Assembly (NCBI GenBank): GCA_003599575.1
Contig: QZKV01000148.1
Coordinates: forward strand, 62,001-126,000
Direction: 5' to 3'
Source of the DNA: Desulfobacteraceae bacterium
GTDB taxonomy: Bacteria > Desulfobacterota > Desulfobacteria > Desulfobacterales > Desulfosarcinaceae
DNA length: 64,000 nt
The position numbers and the translations under genes are program-made. Shown here piece after piece: positions 9,101-24,197 of this stretch (position 1 is its first letter; each line of letters begins with the position of its first letter). The notes under the pieces are model-generated. The model saw only the letters and a program-made list of their open reading frames with translations, ran no database searches and had not been told where the DNA came from.

Positions 9101-10762
9101 TTAGGCCAATCTCTTTTGGGTGTAATATTGCTGTGCAATGGACACCAGGTTGCTGACAAGCCAGTAAAGCACCAACCCTGACGGAAAGTTGATGAATATA
9201 AATGTGAAGACAATCGGCATCAGCATCATCATCTTGGCCTGAGTCGGATCACCTGGGGCGGGCGACATTTTTTGCTGCAGAATCATTGTGGCACCCATGA
9301 TCAGAGTCAGCACGGGTATACCAAAAGGTGGTTCCATAAAAGGGATCTTGAAGGCAAAATTAAACAGACGGTCAGGCGCCGATAGATCATTGATCCAGCC
9401 GAAAAAGGGTGCGTGGCGCAATTCAAGGGCTTGATAGAGCATGCGATAGAGGGCGAAAAATACAGGCAACTGGATCAGCATCGGCAAACACCCCCCCAGA
9501 GGATTGATCTTGTAGGTTCGGTACAAGGCCATTGTCTCCTGGTTGATCTTGGCCTTATCATTTTTATATTTTTCACGTATCTTCTGCATCAGGGGCTGCA
9601 ATTTGCGCATATCGTTCATGGATTTGTAACTCTTCTGCGCCAGGGGCCAGAACAGCAACCGAGTGACTATCGTTAATATCATGATAGCCACTCCGTAGTT
9701 TGGAATGAAGCGGTAAATAAAGTTCATAAACCACAAGCAGGGTTTGGCAATGAAATCGACCCAGCCGAAGTCGATCGCCCTGTCCAACTCGTTATTGGCC
9801 GCGCGTAAAACCGAAAGGCTTTTGGGACCCAGGAAAAGACTGAATTCAAAAGTGCGTTGGTCGCTTGGATTGATTTCCCCGAAGGAAGTCAAAAGGTTAT
9901 TTTCCAACACATTGTTTTCATATGCGAGCACCATCCGCGCGTCCGCGGGTACTTTGCTGATCAGGCTTTCCATAAAATAGAGGCGCTCGATGGCGATCCA
10001 GCGTATTTTTCCTTCGAGTATTTTTTGTTCTTCTATATCCTTGATTTTGATTTGCTCGAGCTGATTGTTGATCAACCCGCTGGGGCCTTCAAAACCATAA
10101 GCCCCCTGATCCTTGTCGGCCATATCGCGAATCGCAATTTTCAGTGCGCCGCCCAGTGCCTTGTCGCTGCCGTTGCGAACCGTGATCATCAAATCTATCA
10201 GGTAATTGTCCGGAGCAAACCGGTAAATTTTTTCTATCCGCAAATTGTCAGGGGTCTGATAGCTGAAGCGGACTTCGCCCGGCGCATCTTGGATCGTGAC
10301 GTTTTCAGGTTTATCGGCCTTGTAGACGCCTTGCAATAAGTCATCCCCACTGATCCCGGTCATTGAAAGCAGTACGGTCCCGCCTGGCAGGCCTTTGGGG
10401 ATTAACTCTTTTGCCGGGGAATCCTTTCGGACCGTCTCCTGGTAATTTTTGAGTACCATGCTGACAACGGCAGCGCCGCGTTCAGAGATGACCATGCGGT
10501 AGAGCGGCGTGTTGACCGTGATCCGACGAGCGTCTGCCTGAGGTAATGTCCCCTCCCCCTCTTTCTTTGCGGCCGCCGATTGCTCAACTTCCGCCGAATC
10601 GGGGCGAGCCGCGGGAACTTGCTTTTGCCGGTGAGTTGCGTCAGCGTTCTCCTGGGTTTGCTCGACCGCCTGGTCGGAAGGCTTGGGCCCGAACGTGATG
10701 CTCCAGAGGAAAAAGATCAAGAAGGAAAGGGCTATGGCGATCAGAAGACGCGATTGTTCCAT
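9101..10762 (-). CDS. yidC: membrane protein insertase YidC
   Basis: 553 aa; LLIAIALSFLIFFLW, NYGVAIMILTIVTRLLFWPLAQKSYKSM, INPLGGCLPMLIQLPVFFALYRML; operon context. Confidence 0.97.
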   Translation of the reverse strand: MEQSRLLIAIALSFLIFFLWSITFGPKPSDQAVEQTQENADATHRQKQVPAARPDSAEVEQSAAAKKEGEGTLPQADARRITVNTPLYRMVISERGAAVVSMVLKNYQETVRKDSPAKELIPKGLPGGTVLLSMTGISGDDLLQGVYKADKPENVTIQDAPGEVRFSYQTPDNLRIEKIYRFAPDNYLIDLMITVRNGSDKALGGALKIAIRDMADKDQGAYGFEGPSGLINNQLEQIKIKDIEEQKILEGKIRWIAIERLYFMESLISKVPADARMVLAYENNVLENNLLTSFGEINPSDQRTFEFSLFLGPKSLSVLRAANNELDRAIDFGWVDFIAKPCLWFMNFIYRFIPNYGVAIMILTIVTRLLFWPLAQKSYKSMNDMRKLQPLMQKIREKYKNDKAKINQETMALYRTYKINPLGGCLPMLIQLPVFFALYRMLYQALELRHAPFFGWINDLSAPDRLFNFAFKIPFMEPPFGIPVLTLIMGATMILQQKMSPAPGDPTQAKMMMLMPIVFTFIFINFPSGLVLYWLVSNLVSIAQQYYTQKRLA

Positions 10763-10876
10763 ACTTGGCTCCTATGATTGGTCGCCGCCGAGCGGCAATG
10801 CAGGGTAGGTGGCACTCAACAGGCAGGTAATCGAAATAAGGGTCTAAACGGCTGCTCGGTGCGCATGACCGTCTTT

Positions 10877-11101
10877 TTAGGGCACCGGATCGTATCCCCC
10901 GTCGCACCATGGATGGCAACGCAGCAACCGTTTACATCCTAACCAGCTACCCTTGAGCAATCCATGGCGCTCAATGGCTTCCATTGCATATTGGCTGCAG
11001 GAAGGTGCAAAGCGGCAGGCCGGTCCAAGGACTGGAGAGACAATGAGTTGGTATGCGCGTATAAGGAACGTTGCGATTATCGCACTGGGCTGCTTACTCA
11101 T
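10877..11101 (-). CDS. yidD: membrane protein insertion efficiency factor YidD
   Basis: [62 protein letters not shown]. Start at 11101 overlaps the rnpA end. Confidence 0.95.
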   Translation of the reverse strand: MSKQPSAIIATFLIRAYQLIVSPVLGPACRFAPSCSQYAMEAIERHGLLKGSWLGCKRLLRCHPWCDGGYDPVP

Positions 11102-11501
11102 TTTGTGACGATTCGATTCGCCTAAAAAGCTTCTCAAGAGAGCTATAAATAATCTGGCCGCAACCGTCGGCCGCTTCTTTCTTGGCAATCACATGAATAT
11201 CCCATGGCTTTTTGAAAAAAGAGTTGTTCAACCGGAAGTATTCCCGCGCCAGGCGCTTGATTCGGTTGCGCTTCACGGCATTGCCTACCCTGCGACTGAC
11301 TGTGATGCCGATCCGAGATTTCTGATGTTTGCTTTTTTCAAAAAAAACGATAAATTGACGGTTCGCAAGCTTGGGAGCATGGGTCGTCAAACGGACGAAT
11401 TCGGCCCGCGCAAGCAGTTTGTCAGCTTTTGTGAGCCGGTGCCTGACCCCTGTTACTTGGGATTCCAATCCATTGCCTATGTGCCTTCGGTCGCTGCTCA
11501 A
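11094..11501 (-). CDS. rnpA: ribonuclease P protein component
   Basis: [28 protein letters not shown] signature; between rpmH and yidD. Confidence 0.95.
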   Translation of the reverse strand: MSSDRRHIGNGLESQVTGVRHRLTKADKLLARAEFVRLTTHAPKLANRQFIVFFEKSKHQKSRIGITVSRRVGNAVKRNRIKRLAREYFRLNNSFFKKPWDIHVIAKKEAADGCGQIIYSSLEKLFRRIESSQNE

Positions 11502-11518
11502 GCCCGCTTCTTGTGCGC

Positions 11519-11653
11519 TTATTGAGCCAAGCGCTTGCGACCCTTTGCCCGCCGCCGGTTGATGACCAGTCGGCCACCCTTGGTTGACATCCGTTTACGA
11601 AACCCGTGTGTTCTGACTCTTTTGATTTTACTCGGTTGGTATGTCCTTTTCAT
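11519..11653 (-). CDS. rpmH: 50S ribosomal protein L34
   Basis: Own reverse-strand translation: [44 protein letters not shown]. Absent from the supplied ORF track because of its length. Confidence 0.98.
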   Translation of the reverse strand: MKRTYQPSKIKRVRTHGFRKRMSTKGGRLVINRRRAKGRKRLAQ

Positions 11654-11762
11654 GATTCAATTTCCCCTATATGGCAATTGACAACATGCATCCGGATCCG
11701 CATGCCTCAGTATTATTCAAGAAATTCAAACTTTTAGACATGATGTCGTCGATGAACCCGTG

Positions 11763-11792
11763 AAAATAATCATATGACGGCAATATTGTCAA
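11763..11792 (-). promoter_or_regulatory. candidate sigma70 promoter for the rpmH operon
   Basis: Minus strand TTGACA (11787-11792), 18-nt spacer, TATTTT (11763-11768), about 110 nt upstream of rpmH. Confidence 0.5.
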
Positions 11793-11901
11793 CATCAATT
11801 CGGTGGTGTACAGGCGGCGTACTTGGTGGCGTACCGCACCGGGCCCGGGTCAACCCGAACATAGCCCTTCATAAACCTCAATCCTGCTTGGCCCGCTATG
11901 T

Positions 11902-13446
11902 TCAGTAGGTTTCGAGCACATCATATTCTTCCAGATGAAAACGGCTCTCCGGATAGATGGTGATTTGCCTTGCGATGGTTTTTTCCAGCGAGGAGATGAT
12001 ATAACTCTCTTCCCCCAACAAAAGCTCCGCAATCATGGGATTCACTTTCAAAGTAAGACCTGCGCCCGTCATATCTCTGGCATTGCGCAAGATTTCACGG
12101 TGAATATTGAAGCAGATGGTTCTTGGAGAGAGCAGATTGCCTTCGCCTTCACAATAAAAACACGGCTCGCAGAGTTGGCGCGTGAGCGGCTGGCGGATGC
12201 GTTTGCGGGTCATCTGAATCAATCCCATTTCCGACATGGACAGAATATGGGTTTTGCTGCGATCTTTGGAAAAGGCCTCGGTAAGTGCATTGAACACCTT
12301 TTCCTGGTTGGCTTTTTTTTCCATATCGATAAAATCGATGATGATAATGCCGCCGATGTCCCGCAGGCGAACCTGATAGGCGATCTCTTTGACCGCTTCA
12401 AGGTTTGTTTTCAGAATCGTCTCTTCCAGGTTGTGCTTACCGACATAGCGGCCGGTGTTCACATCAATGGCCATCAGCGCTTCAGTATGGTCCATAATGA
12501 TATATCCGCCGGACTTCAGCCATATCTTCTTTTTCAGAGCCCGGTATATATCGCCTTCCAGGTTATAGGCATCGAAAATGGGTTCGCTGCCCTCATAGAG
12601 TTCTACGGAATCCTTGAGGTTGGGCATGAACGTGTCCAGGAAAGAGATGATCTCCTGGCACCCGCTGCGCGAGTCGATAATGAGTTTCTCCGCCTCATGA
12701 ACCAGCAGATCTCGAACGGCGCGCAGACTGATATCCAGTTCTTGATGAATTAAACAAGGCGCCGGTGCGTTTTGGTACTTGCGCTGAATTCCACTCCAAA
12801 CATTTTTAAGAAAAGCCATTTCCTGGGCTACTTTTTCGGGTCCAACCCCTTCGGCGGCCGTACGCACAATGTATCCCAAATGGTCGCCCCGCAACGCACC
12901 GATCATCTCCTTGAGTCGCGCACGTTCTGCTTCATCCTCAATTCTGCGCGATACGCCGATGTGTTTGGACGTCGGCATCAGCACCAGGAAACGCCCGGGC
13001 AAGGAGATATGCGTGGTGATCCGGGCACCCTTTGTTCCCATGGGTGATTTGGCCACCTGCACCAAAATCTCCTGACCTTCGGTAATCAAATCGATGATGT
13101 TGACGGGGCTTCGTTCAACCGATTTGGCCATTCCGGTCATTTTGGGTTCAGGGATGGCGCCGGCGAAGGTTTCTTCTCCGTTTTCGGTGAGGGCGGTTTC
13201 TAAATCGTCGTTTTGGTCGGTGCGGATGTCGTTTACATACAAAAACGCGGCCTGGGAAAGACCGACATCCACGAATGCGGCCTGCATGCCGGGCAACACG
13301 CGCTGCACGCGTCCTTTGTAGATGTTTCCCGAACTGTCCGAGGATCCCTGTCTTTCAATGAACAACTCGACGATGTTCCCCTCTTCTACCAAGGCAACCC
13401 TTGTTTCATGGGGCATATCGTTGATAATGATTTTCCTGTTAGCCAT
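11902..13446 (-). CDS. rng: ribonuclease G/E family (Rng/CafA)
   Basis: MANRKIIINDMPHETRVALVEEGNIVELFIER, GNIYKGRVQRVLPGMQAAFVDVG, MDHTEALMAIDVNTGRYVG, IIIIDFIDMEKKANQEKV. Confidence 0.95.
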   Translation of the reverse strand: MANRKIIINDMPHETRVALVEEGNIVELFIERQGSSDSSGNIYKGRVQRVLPGMQAAFVDVGLSQAAFLYVNDIRTDQNDDLETALTENGEETFAGAIPEPKMTGMAKSVERSPVNIIDLITEGQEILVQVAKSPMGTKGARITTHISLPGRFLVLMPTSKHIGVSRRIEDEAERARLKEMIGALRGDHLGYIVRTAAEGVGPEKVAQEMAFLKNVWSGIQRKYQNAPAPCLIHQELDISLRAVRDLLVHEAEKLIIDSRSGCQEIISFLDTFMPNLKDSVELYEGSEPIFDAYNLEGDIYRALKKKIWLKSGGYIIMDHTEALMAIDVNTGRYVGKHNLEETILKTNLEAVKEIAYQVRLRDIGGIIIIDFIDMEKKANQEKVFNALTEAFSKDRSKTHILSMSEMGLIQMTRKRIRQPLTRQLCEPCFYCEGEGNLLSPRTICFNIHREILRNARDMTGAGLTLKVNPMIAELLLGEESYIISSLEKTIARQITIYPESRFHLEEYDVLETY

Positions 13447-13502
13447 AAACTCTCAATTTCCCAGGTTTTTCAATCTGAGAATAGCCGGGGGATCGACGTC
13501 TG

Positions 13503-16052
13503 TCAACCATTGTGGAGAGCTGCCGGGGCAAGTTTAATCACCCGCACCAAGGCGAGGCGCTGCTCATCCATGTTGCACACACTGCGCAATATATCCGCCG
13601 GCCTGACGGTGCAGGCCGAATTCCGGAGAATAACCATCTCAAGGGTGTCGGCATCAATCCGCTCGAATTTTTGAACATATCTTTTTAGATCGATGGTGTA
13701 GGTTCGACCCTTGCGGCGACGGCAGTATGTCCAGGTGTCGTGCCTTGTAAAACGCGTGATTTGCTCCAATTCACCAATCCCGGCCGGAATCCGGATCTGA
13801 TAATGGTCCTCCTCGAATGTCTTGTTGGGCTGGTTAACGGGGATCTCCCGGCAAGAGGCGATGGTGATCCCTTGCGGCATGCATGCCGAAAGCCCTTCAA
13901 TCAGCTCACGGCACTGCACCTGGGGAGCCACTCTGACCCACATTCGTTCGGCATAGCTTTCCATTCCCAAGGGCAGCGGGTCGTCGAAGGAGATGCGCGG
14001 CATGGGATGAAAGCCTTGCGAATAAAGCATGTCGATTTTCGCACGCCGCAGTGCACGCGCAAAAATATTGGCCAGCTCCAGATGTCCGAAAAAACGGGCT
14101 TGCTGGCGTTTGGTGTAAATCAATTCCATCCGTCGATATCGTTCAAGGGCGATATCCGCCCGCGCGGAATCCGACCACTGGGCTGTCTCAGGTGTGGATT
14201 GTCTGGGTTTTAAAATCTTGAAATCACATACGCCGCACTGGTGACAGTGTCCCTCCCGGCAGCCTGGCGCGATGATACCCTGCTGAGCCGCCTGCCACTG
14301 CGATTTTAGAAAATCCAGCTCAACACGCGAGTCCATGTGCGCCCACGGCAAATGCTCTTCCAGAGAGCGGCTGCGCGTGGTGAAGAAATCGATCGACTGG
14401 CCGCATTCGTCGAAGGCTTGCCGCCAGCGCTCAAAGTTGAAGTGATCGCTCCAGCCGTCAAAGGTACATCCCAATCGCCAGGCGCGCTCGATCACCGCCG
14501 CAATCCGGCGGTCGGCGCGCGCCACAACGCCTTCCAGAAGGCTCATGGCTGGATGTTGCCATTTGATCTGGACACCCGGCATGCGCAGTTTGGATTTTAA
14601 ATGGTTTATTTTGCTCCAAGCCTCATCGGCGCTGATTTGGGATGCCCATTGAAAAGGTGTGTGCGCCTTGGGTATAAAAGTTGTCACGCTGACATTGATC
14701 TGCCCGCGGCGTCGCCTGGCCGGGCTTTTGATTTTGTTTAATCCGGACACCAGCTGAACAATTGCGTCCAGATCCGCGTCCGTTTCGGTCGGCAGTCCGA
14801 TCATAAAATAAAGTTTGATGATTTGCCATCCCATCGCGAACGCATCGGAAACCGTCGCTTGGATCTCATCAAGACTGATGTTTTTGTTTATGACATCCCG
14901 CAACCGTTGGCTGCCGGCTTCCGGGGCAATGGTGAAGCCGGTTTTGCGCACCTTTTTGATCTGTTCCATCAACGCGGGCGTCAGTGTTCCGGCGCGGATA
15001 GAGGGCAGCGATACGGCGACGCGATCGGAGCGGCAGCGCCGCATCAACGTTTCGATCAGCGGCAGCAGGCAGCTGTGGTCTCCGGTGCTTAAGGAGAGCA
15101 AAGACAAATCTTCATACCCGGTGGCCGCCAGGGATCTTTCGGCCAGATCGAGCAGTGTGCGCATAGAACGCTCTCGCACAGGGCGATAAATCATCCCGGC
15201 CTGGCAAAACCGGCAGCCTCGGCCGCACCCGCGCGAGATCTCCAAGCGCAGCCGGTCATGGACCGGTTTGCCGAAGGGAAGGATGGGTTTGTCGGGAAAA
15301 AAAGCGCCATCCAGGTCGTGCACAACCGTACGTTTGACCTTCGAATATCCGGCATCTATCGGAATGAGGCGCTGGAATCCATCCTCATCGGCGGCCTTGA
15401 AAAAAGCAGGTATGTAGACGCCTTCCAGGCGCGCCCACAGTGACAGCAGAGCCGTGCGATCGCAGCCATCCTCTTTTTTCCAGGACATCCAAAGGTCGGC
15501 CATTGCGGGCAGGACGGTTTCACCGTCGCCGAAAACCATGGCATCGAAAAAGGGCGCCATGGGTTCCGGATTGCTGACACAGGGACCGCCGGCTATAACG
15601 ATGGGATCCTCGCCGCTGCGCTGCTCGGCATACAGAGGAATACCGGCCAGATCCAGCATATTCAGTACATTGGTGAAGTTCAGTTCGTATAGCAGGCTGA
15701 AACCGAGGATATGAAACCGACGTAAGGGGGTCTGGCTTTCCAGGCTGCACAGCGGTATATGAGCATTTCGCAGCGCCTTTTCCATGTCCTTGGCAGGCGC
15801 AAAAACCCGCTCCACCGCAATTTCCGTGTGCCGATTGAGCAGATGATACAGAATCTGAATGCCGAAATGGGAGGTGCCGATTTCATAAAGATCGGGAAAA
15901 GCCAAAACCAACCGCAGGGTTACATCGGCAGGATTTTTGATCACGCGATTGACCTCGGTGCCAAGATAGCGACTGGGCTTTTCCACCTCGCCCAAGATGG
16001 CTTGAAGCTCACCCTTCGGCATGTTACACATATGGGGCATGACAAGTTCCAA
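13503..16052 (-). CDS. TIGR03960 family B12-binding-like radical SAM protein with C-terminal TIGR03936/DUF2344-like domain
   Basis: 849 aa; radical SAM RGCGRGCRFCQAGMIYRPVRERS; C-terminal RYRRMELIYTKRQQARFFGHLELANIFARALRRAKIDMLYSQGFHPMPRISFDDPLPLGMES. Confidence 0.88.
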   Translation of the reverse strand: MELVMPHMCNMPKGELQAILGEVEKPSRYLGTEVNRVIKNPADVTLRLVLAFPDLYEIGTSHFGIQILYHLLNRHTEIAVERVFAPAKDMEKALRNAHIPLCSLESQTPLRRFHILGFSLLYELNFTNVLNMLDLAGIPLYAEQRSGEDPIVIAGGPCVSNPEPMAPFFDAMVFGDGETVLPAMADLWMSWKKEDGCDRTALLSLWARLEGVYIPAFFKAADEDGFQRLIPIDAGYSKVKRTVVHDLDGAFFPDKPILPFGKPVHDRLRLEISRGCGRGCRFCQAGMIYRPVRERSMRTLLDLAERSLAATGYEDLSLLSLSTGDHSCLLPLIETLMRRCRSDRVAVSLPSIRAGTLTPALMEQIKKVRKTGFTIAPEAGSQRLRDVINKNISLDEIQATVSDAFAMGWQIIKLYFMIGLPTETDADLDAIVQLVSGLNKIKSPARRRRGQINVSVTTFIPKAHTPFQWASQISADEAWSKINHLKSKLRMPGVQIKWQHPAMSLLEGVVARADRRIAAVIERAWRLGCTFDGWSDHFNFERWRQAFDECGQSIDFFTTRSRSLEEHLPWAHMDSRVELDFLKSQWQAAQQGIIAPGCREGHCHQCGVCDFKILKPRQSTPETAQWSDSARADIALERYRRMELIYTKRQQARFFGHLELANIFARALRRAKIDMLYSQGFHPMPRISFDDPLPLGMESYAERMWVRVAPQVQCRELIEGLSACMPQGITIASCREIPVNQPNKTFEEDHYQIRIPAGIGELEQITRFTRHDTWTYCRRRKGRTYTIDLKRYVQKFERIDADTLEMVILRNSACTVRPADILRSVCNMDEQRLALVRVIKLAPAALHNG

Positions 16053-16082
16053 TTATTGGATAAAATTAGAAAAAGGTATTAC

Positions 16083-17459
16083 ATGGCAGACTTTACCATT
16101 CAAATCAAGATCCAAAATGCGGTTTTAATGATCTGTTTTCTCCTTTTTGCCGGACCTGCGTCCGCTTTCGATCGTCAAACTCCGGTCGTCCAAGCAGTCC
16201 GCAAGGTCGGACCGGCGGTCGTCAACATAAGTTCGGAATATCTGGTCCACAACAGGATCAACCCTTTTGGGGCCAACCCTTTTTTCGACAACTTTTTCCA
16301 GGATTTTTTTGAACGCCGCACCGAGAAGCGCACCAGCCTGGGTTCCGGGGTGATCATCGATGGCAGCCGCGGTTTCATTCTCACCAATGCCCACGTCATC
16401 GAAAGAGCGGCCGCAATCAAAGTCATTCTACAGGATGAACGTCAGTTTGATGTTCGCATAAGGGGGACCGACCCCGATTCCGATCTGGCCGTACTGCAGA
16501 TCGATTCCGAGACCCCGTTGCCTTCGGCGGAAATGGGCAATTCGGATGATCTCATGATCGGAGAAACAATTATAGCTATCGGCAATCCTTTCGGTTTTTC
16601 CCACACGGTCACCACCGGCGTCATCAGTGCGGTAGGACGCAGCATAAAATCGGATGATCGGGTATTTCATGAATTTATTCAAACCGACGCTTCCATCAAT
16701 CCGGGCAACAGCGGCGGCCCCTTGCTCAATATCAATGGTGAATTGATCGGCATCAATACGGCGATTTATGCCAAAGCCCAGGGAATCGGATTCGCCATTC
16801 CGATCAATAGGGCCAAACGGATCATTTCCGATCTTATCCGGTATGGGCACGTCATCCAGGCCTGGATCGGGATTTTGGTACAAGATCTGGATCCACGCAT
16901 GGCCGCCTATCTCGGTCTTAAGGAATCCCAAGGCGTGATTGTAGCCCAAATCGAAGAAGAGAGCCCGGCGCAGAAAGCCGGGTTGGTACAGGGCGATCTG
17001 CTCCTGGCGCTGGATAACCGCAAGCTGCTTGACGTCGGCGAATATGCTTCGGCGGCCCGCGCAGTTTCGCCCGGAAATGCCATCCGCATCTCCGTATGGC
17101 GCGATGGTCAAGTCAAAGAGGTGACGGTCCGGACCAAAACCTATCCTGCGGAGCGCGTGCCGAAATTGGCCTGGCGCCGTTTGGGTGTCGAGGTGAAGGG
17201 CCTCAGCCCCGCCCTGCGGCAGCACTACCGAATTTCGACCGAGCAAGGGGTTGTGATTACTTCTGTGCGGACAGGATCATACCTTGCCAATATAGGAGCT
17301 CAGCCCGGAGACATTCTGTTGCAGATTGATGACAAAACGATTGTCAATGAAAATGATTTTACCACGGCCATGATCAATTCCCGTCTTAAATCCGCTATCC
17401 TGCTCCTGCTTCAACGCAATGGGCAGGTTTACCACCTGACGGTTCGCATGGCGCCTTAA
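16083..17459 (+). CDS. DegP/DegQ (HtrA) family serine endoprotease with PDZ domains
   Basis: Signal peptide; catalytic triad context ILTNAHVI, DSDLAVLQID, INPGNSGGPLLN; two PDZ-like regions. Confidence 0.93.
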   Translation: MADFTIQIKIQNAVLMICFLLFAGPASAFDRQTPVVQAVRKVGPAVVNISSEYLVHNRINPFGANPFFDNFFQDFFERRTEKRTSLGSGVIIDGSRGFILTNAHVIERAAAIKVILQDERQFDVRIRGTDPDSDLAVLQIDSETPLPSAEMGNSDDLMIGETIIAIGNPFGFSHTVTTGVISAVGRSIKSDDRVFHEFIQTDASINPGNSGGPLLNINGELIGINTAIYAKAQGIGFAIPINRAKRIISDLIRYGHVIQAWIGILVQDLDPRMAAYLGLKESQGVIVAQIEEESPAQKAGLVQGDLLLALDNRKLLDVGEYASAARAVSPGNAIRISVWRDGQVKEVTVRTKTYPAERVPKLAWRRLGVEVKGLSPALRQHYRISTEQGVVITSVRTGSYLANIGAQPGDILLQIDDKTIVNENDFTTAMINSRLKSAILLLLQRNGQVYHLTVRMAP

Positions 17460-17510
17460 TCAATTTGGAGGGTTTCTTCACAATCCCCGAAAACCGGAAG
17501 GGTACGTAAG

Positions 17511-18872
<1,362 letters not shown>

Positions 18873-18893
18873 ATGATTGTTGTAAGCAGTCGT

Positions 18894-19691
18894 TTAAGAT
18901 CGCAGACACCTCAGCCTGGCCAGATCCTCGGCATATCCGTATAAGTGCAGGCCCTTGCTTTCAACGATCATTTCACCATCTTTGACACCGATTTCCCCGG
19001 CCATATACTCCTTCAGGTTCTGAATGCCGGCCAGATTGGCCGGCACCCCCCCCCATAAATCCCACGACCGGAAATAAACGAAAAAATGCAGGGTATCGCC
19101 TTGTATACGGGTGTCGATAGATCTCAGGCAGGGCGGATCGACCAAGGTTAAATCGGAAGGATGGGCAATTTGGAGCACCATTTGATTGTTGCGGGGACCG
19201 AATTTTTTATAGGTATCGATGATCCACTCGATCTGGTTCAGGTACAGCTCGCCATTTTCTTCGAATAGAACTTTTCCGTCCACAACGCGCTGATCGATAA
19301 TCTCTCGCTGACCGTTTCGCCACCAGCGCAATTTCTCGCCGGACAACGGCACACGCGTCATCCGTTCGCCATACGTATAGGATTCTCCCGGTTCTTTATG
19401 CCCGGTCATGAGATATTCGATATAGGATCGGTTGTACCCTTGTCCGCCGTATATGTAGGCTTCCTCGACAGGGTTGGGTATACCGCAACTGGCGGGAATA
19501 TCGGGCAATAAGGGTTGTGTTCCGGGATATTTGACATGACCGGTGAAATAATCGTACTCCAATCGCGTTTGTCCGGCATAGGAGCCCCGATCGATCGTGA
19601 ATTTGCGTCCACAATCTAAAATGTCGTGAACCGCCTGGAACCACAAATCAGGTAAGTCGCGTGCTTCGATGCGATGTGTTTTCATCATCAT
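18894..19691 (-). CDS. thymidylate synthase family protein, methanogen-like type
   Basis: DPPCLRSIDTRIQGDTLHFFVYFRSWDLWGGVPANLAGIQNLKEYMA: catalytic PC-R and RSxDxxxGxPxNL motifs. Confidence 0.75.
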   Translation of the reverse strand: MMMKTHRIEARDLPDLWFQAVHDILDCGRKFTIDRGSYAGQTRLEYDYFTGHVKYPGTQPLLPDIPASCGIPNPVEEAYIYGGQGYNRSYIEYLMTGHKEPGESYTYGERMTRVPLSGEKLRWWRNGQREIIDQRVVDGKVLFEENGELYLNQIEWIIDTYKKFGPRNNQMVLQIAHPSDLTLVDPPCLRSIDTRIQGDTLHFFVYFRSWDLWGGVPANLAGIQNLKEYMAGEIGVKDGEMIVESKGLHLYGYAEDLARLRCLRS

Positions 19692-19846
19692 ACTTTCTTA
19701 TTGACACGGTGCTCGATTTGTGCGAATTGGGCAGTGCGCTTGTTTCCCCACTCTTCTCCCCCTGTAATTGCATTGCGTAGCGAAGTTGAACTGACCTCCT
19801 GTTGATGCCGTTTTTTGCCGATCAGCCGTAAAGCGCACCCAAAACA

Positions 19847-19882
19847 GAACCCCCAGGGCCCGGCCGCAGGTCTTGGGGGTTC
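19847..19882. terminator. hairpin terminator downstream of gyrB
   Basis: GAACCCCCA (19847-19855) / TGGGGGTTC (19874-19882); TGTTTT follows on the minus strand. Confidence 0.55.
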
Positions 19883-19886
19883 GCTT

Positions 19887-23401
<3,515 letters not shown>

Positions 23402-23432
23402 TTTCCTCTTCCCTATTAATTTATTTAAATAA

Positions 23433-23462
23433 TTTATATTGATACAAATAGGGGCTGTTCAA
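23433..23462 (-). promoter_or_regulatory. candidate sigma70 promoter for dnaN-gyrB
   Basis: Minus strand TTGAAC (23457-23462), 18-nt spacer, TATAAA (23433-23438), upstream of dnaN ATG at 23401. Confidence 0.5.
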
Positions 23463-23520
23463 AGTGTTAACAAGAAGACCAAATGGATGTTTTACTTCAG
23501 TAAAAGTTGTTTGTGGCCAT

Positions 23521-23606
23521 GTTTATAAGCGCATCAATAAAAAGTTCATAACCAGGACGTTAGAAACAACGTTGCGAAATGTGTTTATAACTATAAACCT
23601 ATGAAC
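23521..23606. repeat. cluster of five GTTYATAR motifs (DnaA-box-like), including a GTTTATA-AC-TATAAAC inverted repeat
   Basis: +: 23521-23528, 23544-23551, 23583-23590; -: 23591-23598, 23599-23606. Confidence 0.5.
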
Positions 23607-23634
23607 AGACTATCAACACTCCTTTGCATATCTT

Positions 23635-24192
23635 TCAGGCTGCCGACGGGCGCTCGTCATGCTCACCTCCGCGCTGCAACCATTTTTTTAATGCGGGAAG
23701 AATTCGGTGGTTCCAGGCATCGGAGAGTCTTATCTTTATGAACACTTGATACAGTTTATCTACAAATTCAAAAGGCTTTTCATACAGAAAGATTTTTTCC
23801 AGGATGATACCTTCCATATCCTCGCGGGTTTCTATGGGGCCGGTTTCGGGAAGTTTTAACCCGGAAAAACTCAAACCCTCCCCTTTTATTGCAAATCGCC
23901 ATTGCACCGTGCCGCTCTTGTAAACAAGATGCAAATCGGTGATCAGGGCGCCCTTGCGCAAGGCCAGCATAGCTTCCTCCAGGCCGGCGGCATCACCCTT
24001 GATGGTGATGTTCTCCTTTCCATTGGCAAGTCTGTTTTCAAGGACCATCCGGTTGCCTACAAACAAATCGACCATTTCAGCGTCACACTGACGGATGCTG
24101 TCCATATCATTTTCGAGGGCAAACCAAAGCCAGGTCAAAAATTCATTACCCAAGAAACGATAGCGATTATATGCGACGGAAATATCCAACAT
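23635..24192 (-). CDS. hypothetical protein, possibly RdgC C-terminal-region-like
   Basis: 185 aa beginning MLDISVAYNRYRFLGNEFLTWLWFALEND; 5 bp downstream of the RdgC-like ORF. Confidence 0.5.
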   Translation of the reverse strand: MLDISVAYNRYRFLGNEFLTWLWFALENDMDSIRQCDAEMVDLFVGNRMVLENRLANGKENITIKGDAAGLEEAMLALRKGALITDLHLVYKSGTVQWRFAIKGEGLSFSGLKLPETGPIETREDMEGIILEKIFLYEKPFEFVDKLYQVFIKIRLSDAWNHRILPALKKWLQRGGEHDERPSAA

Positions 24193-24197
24193 AGGTG

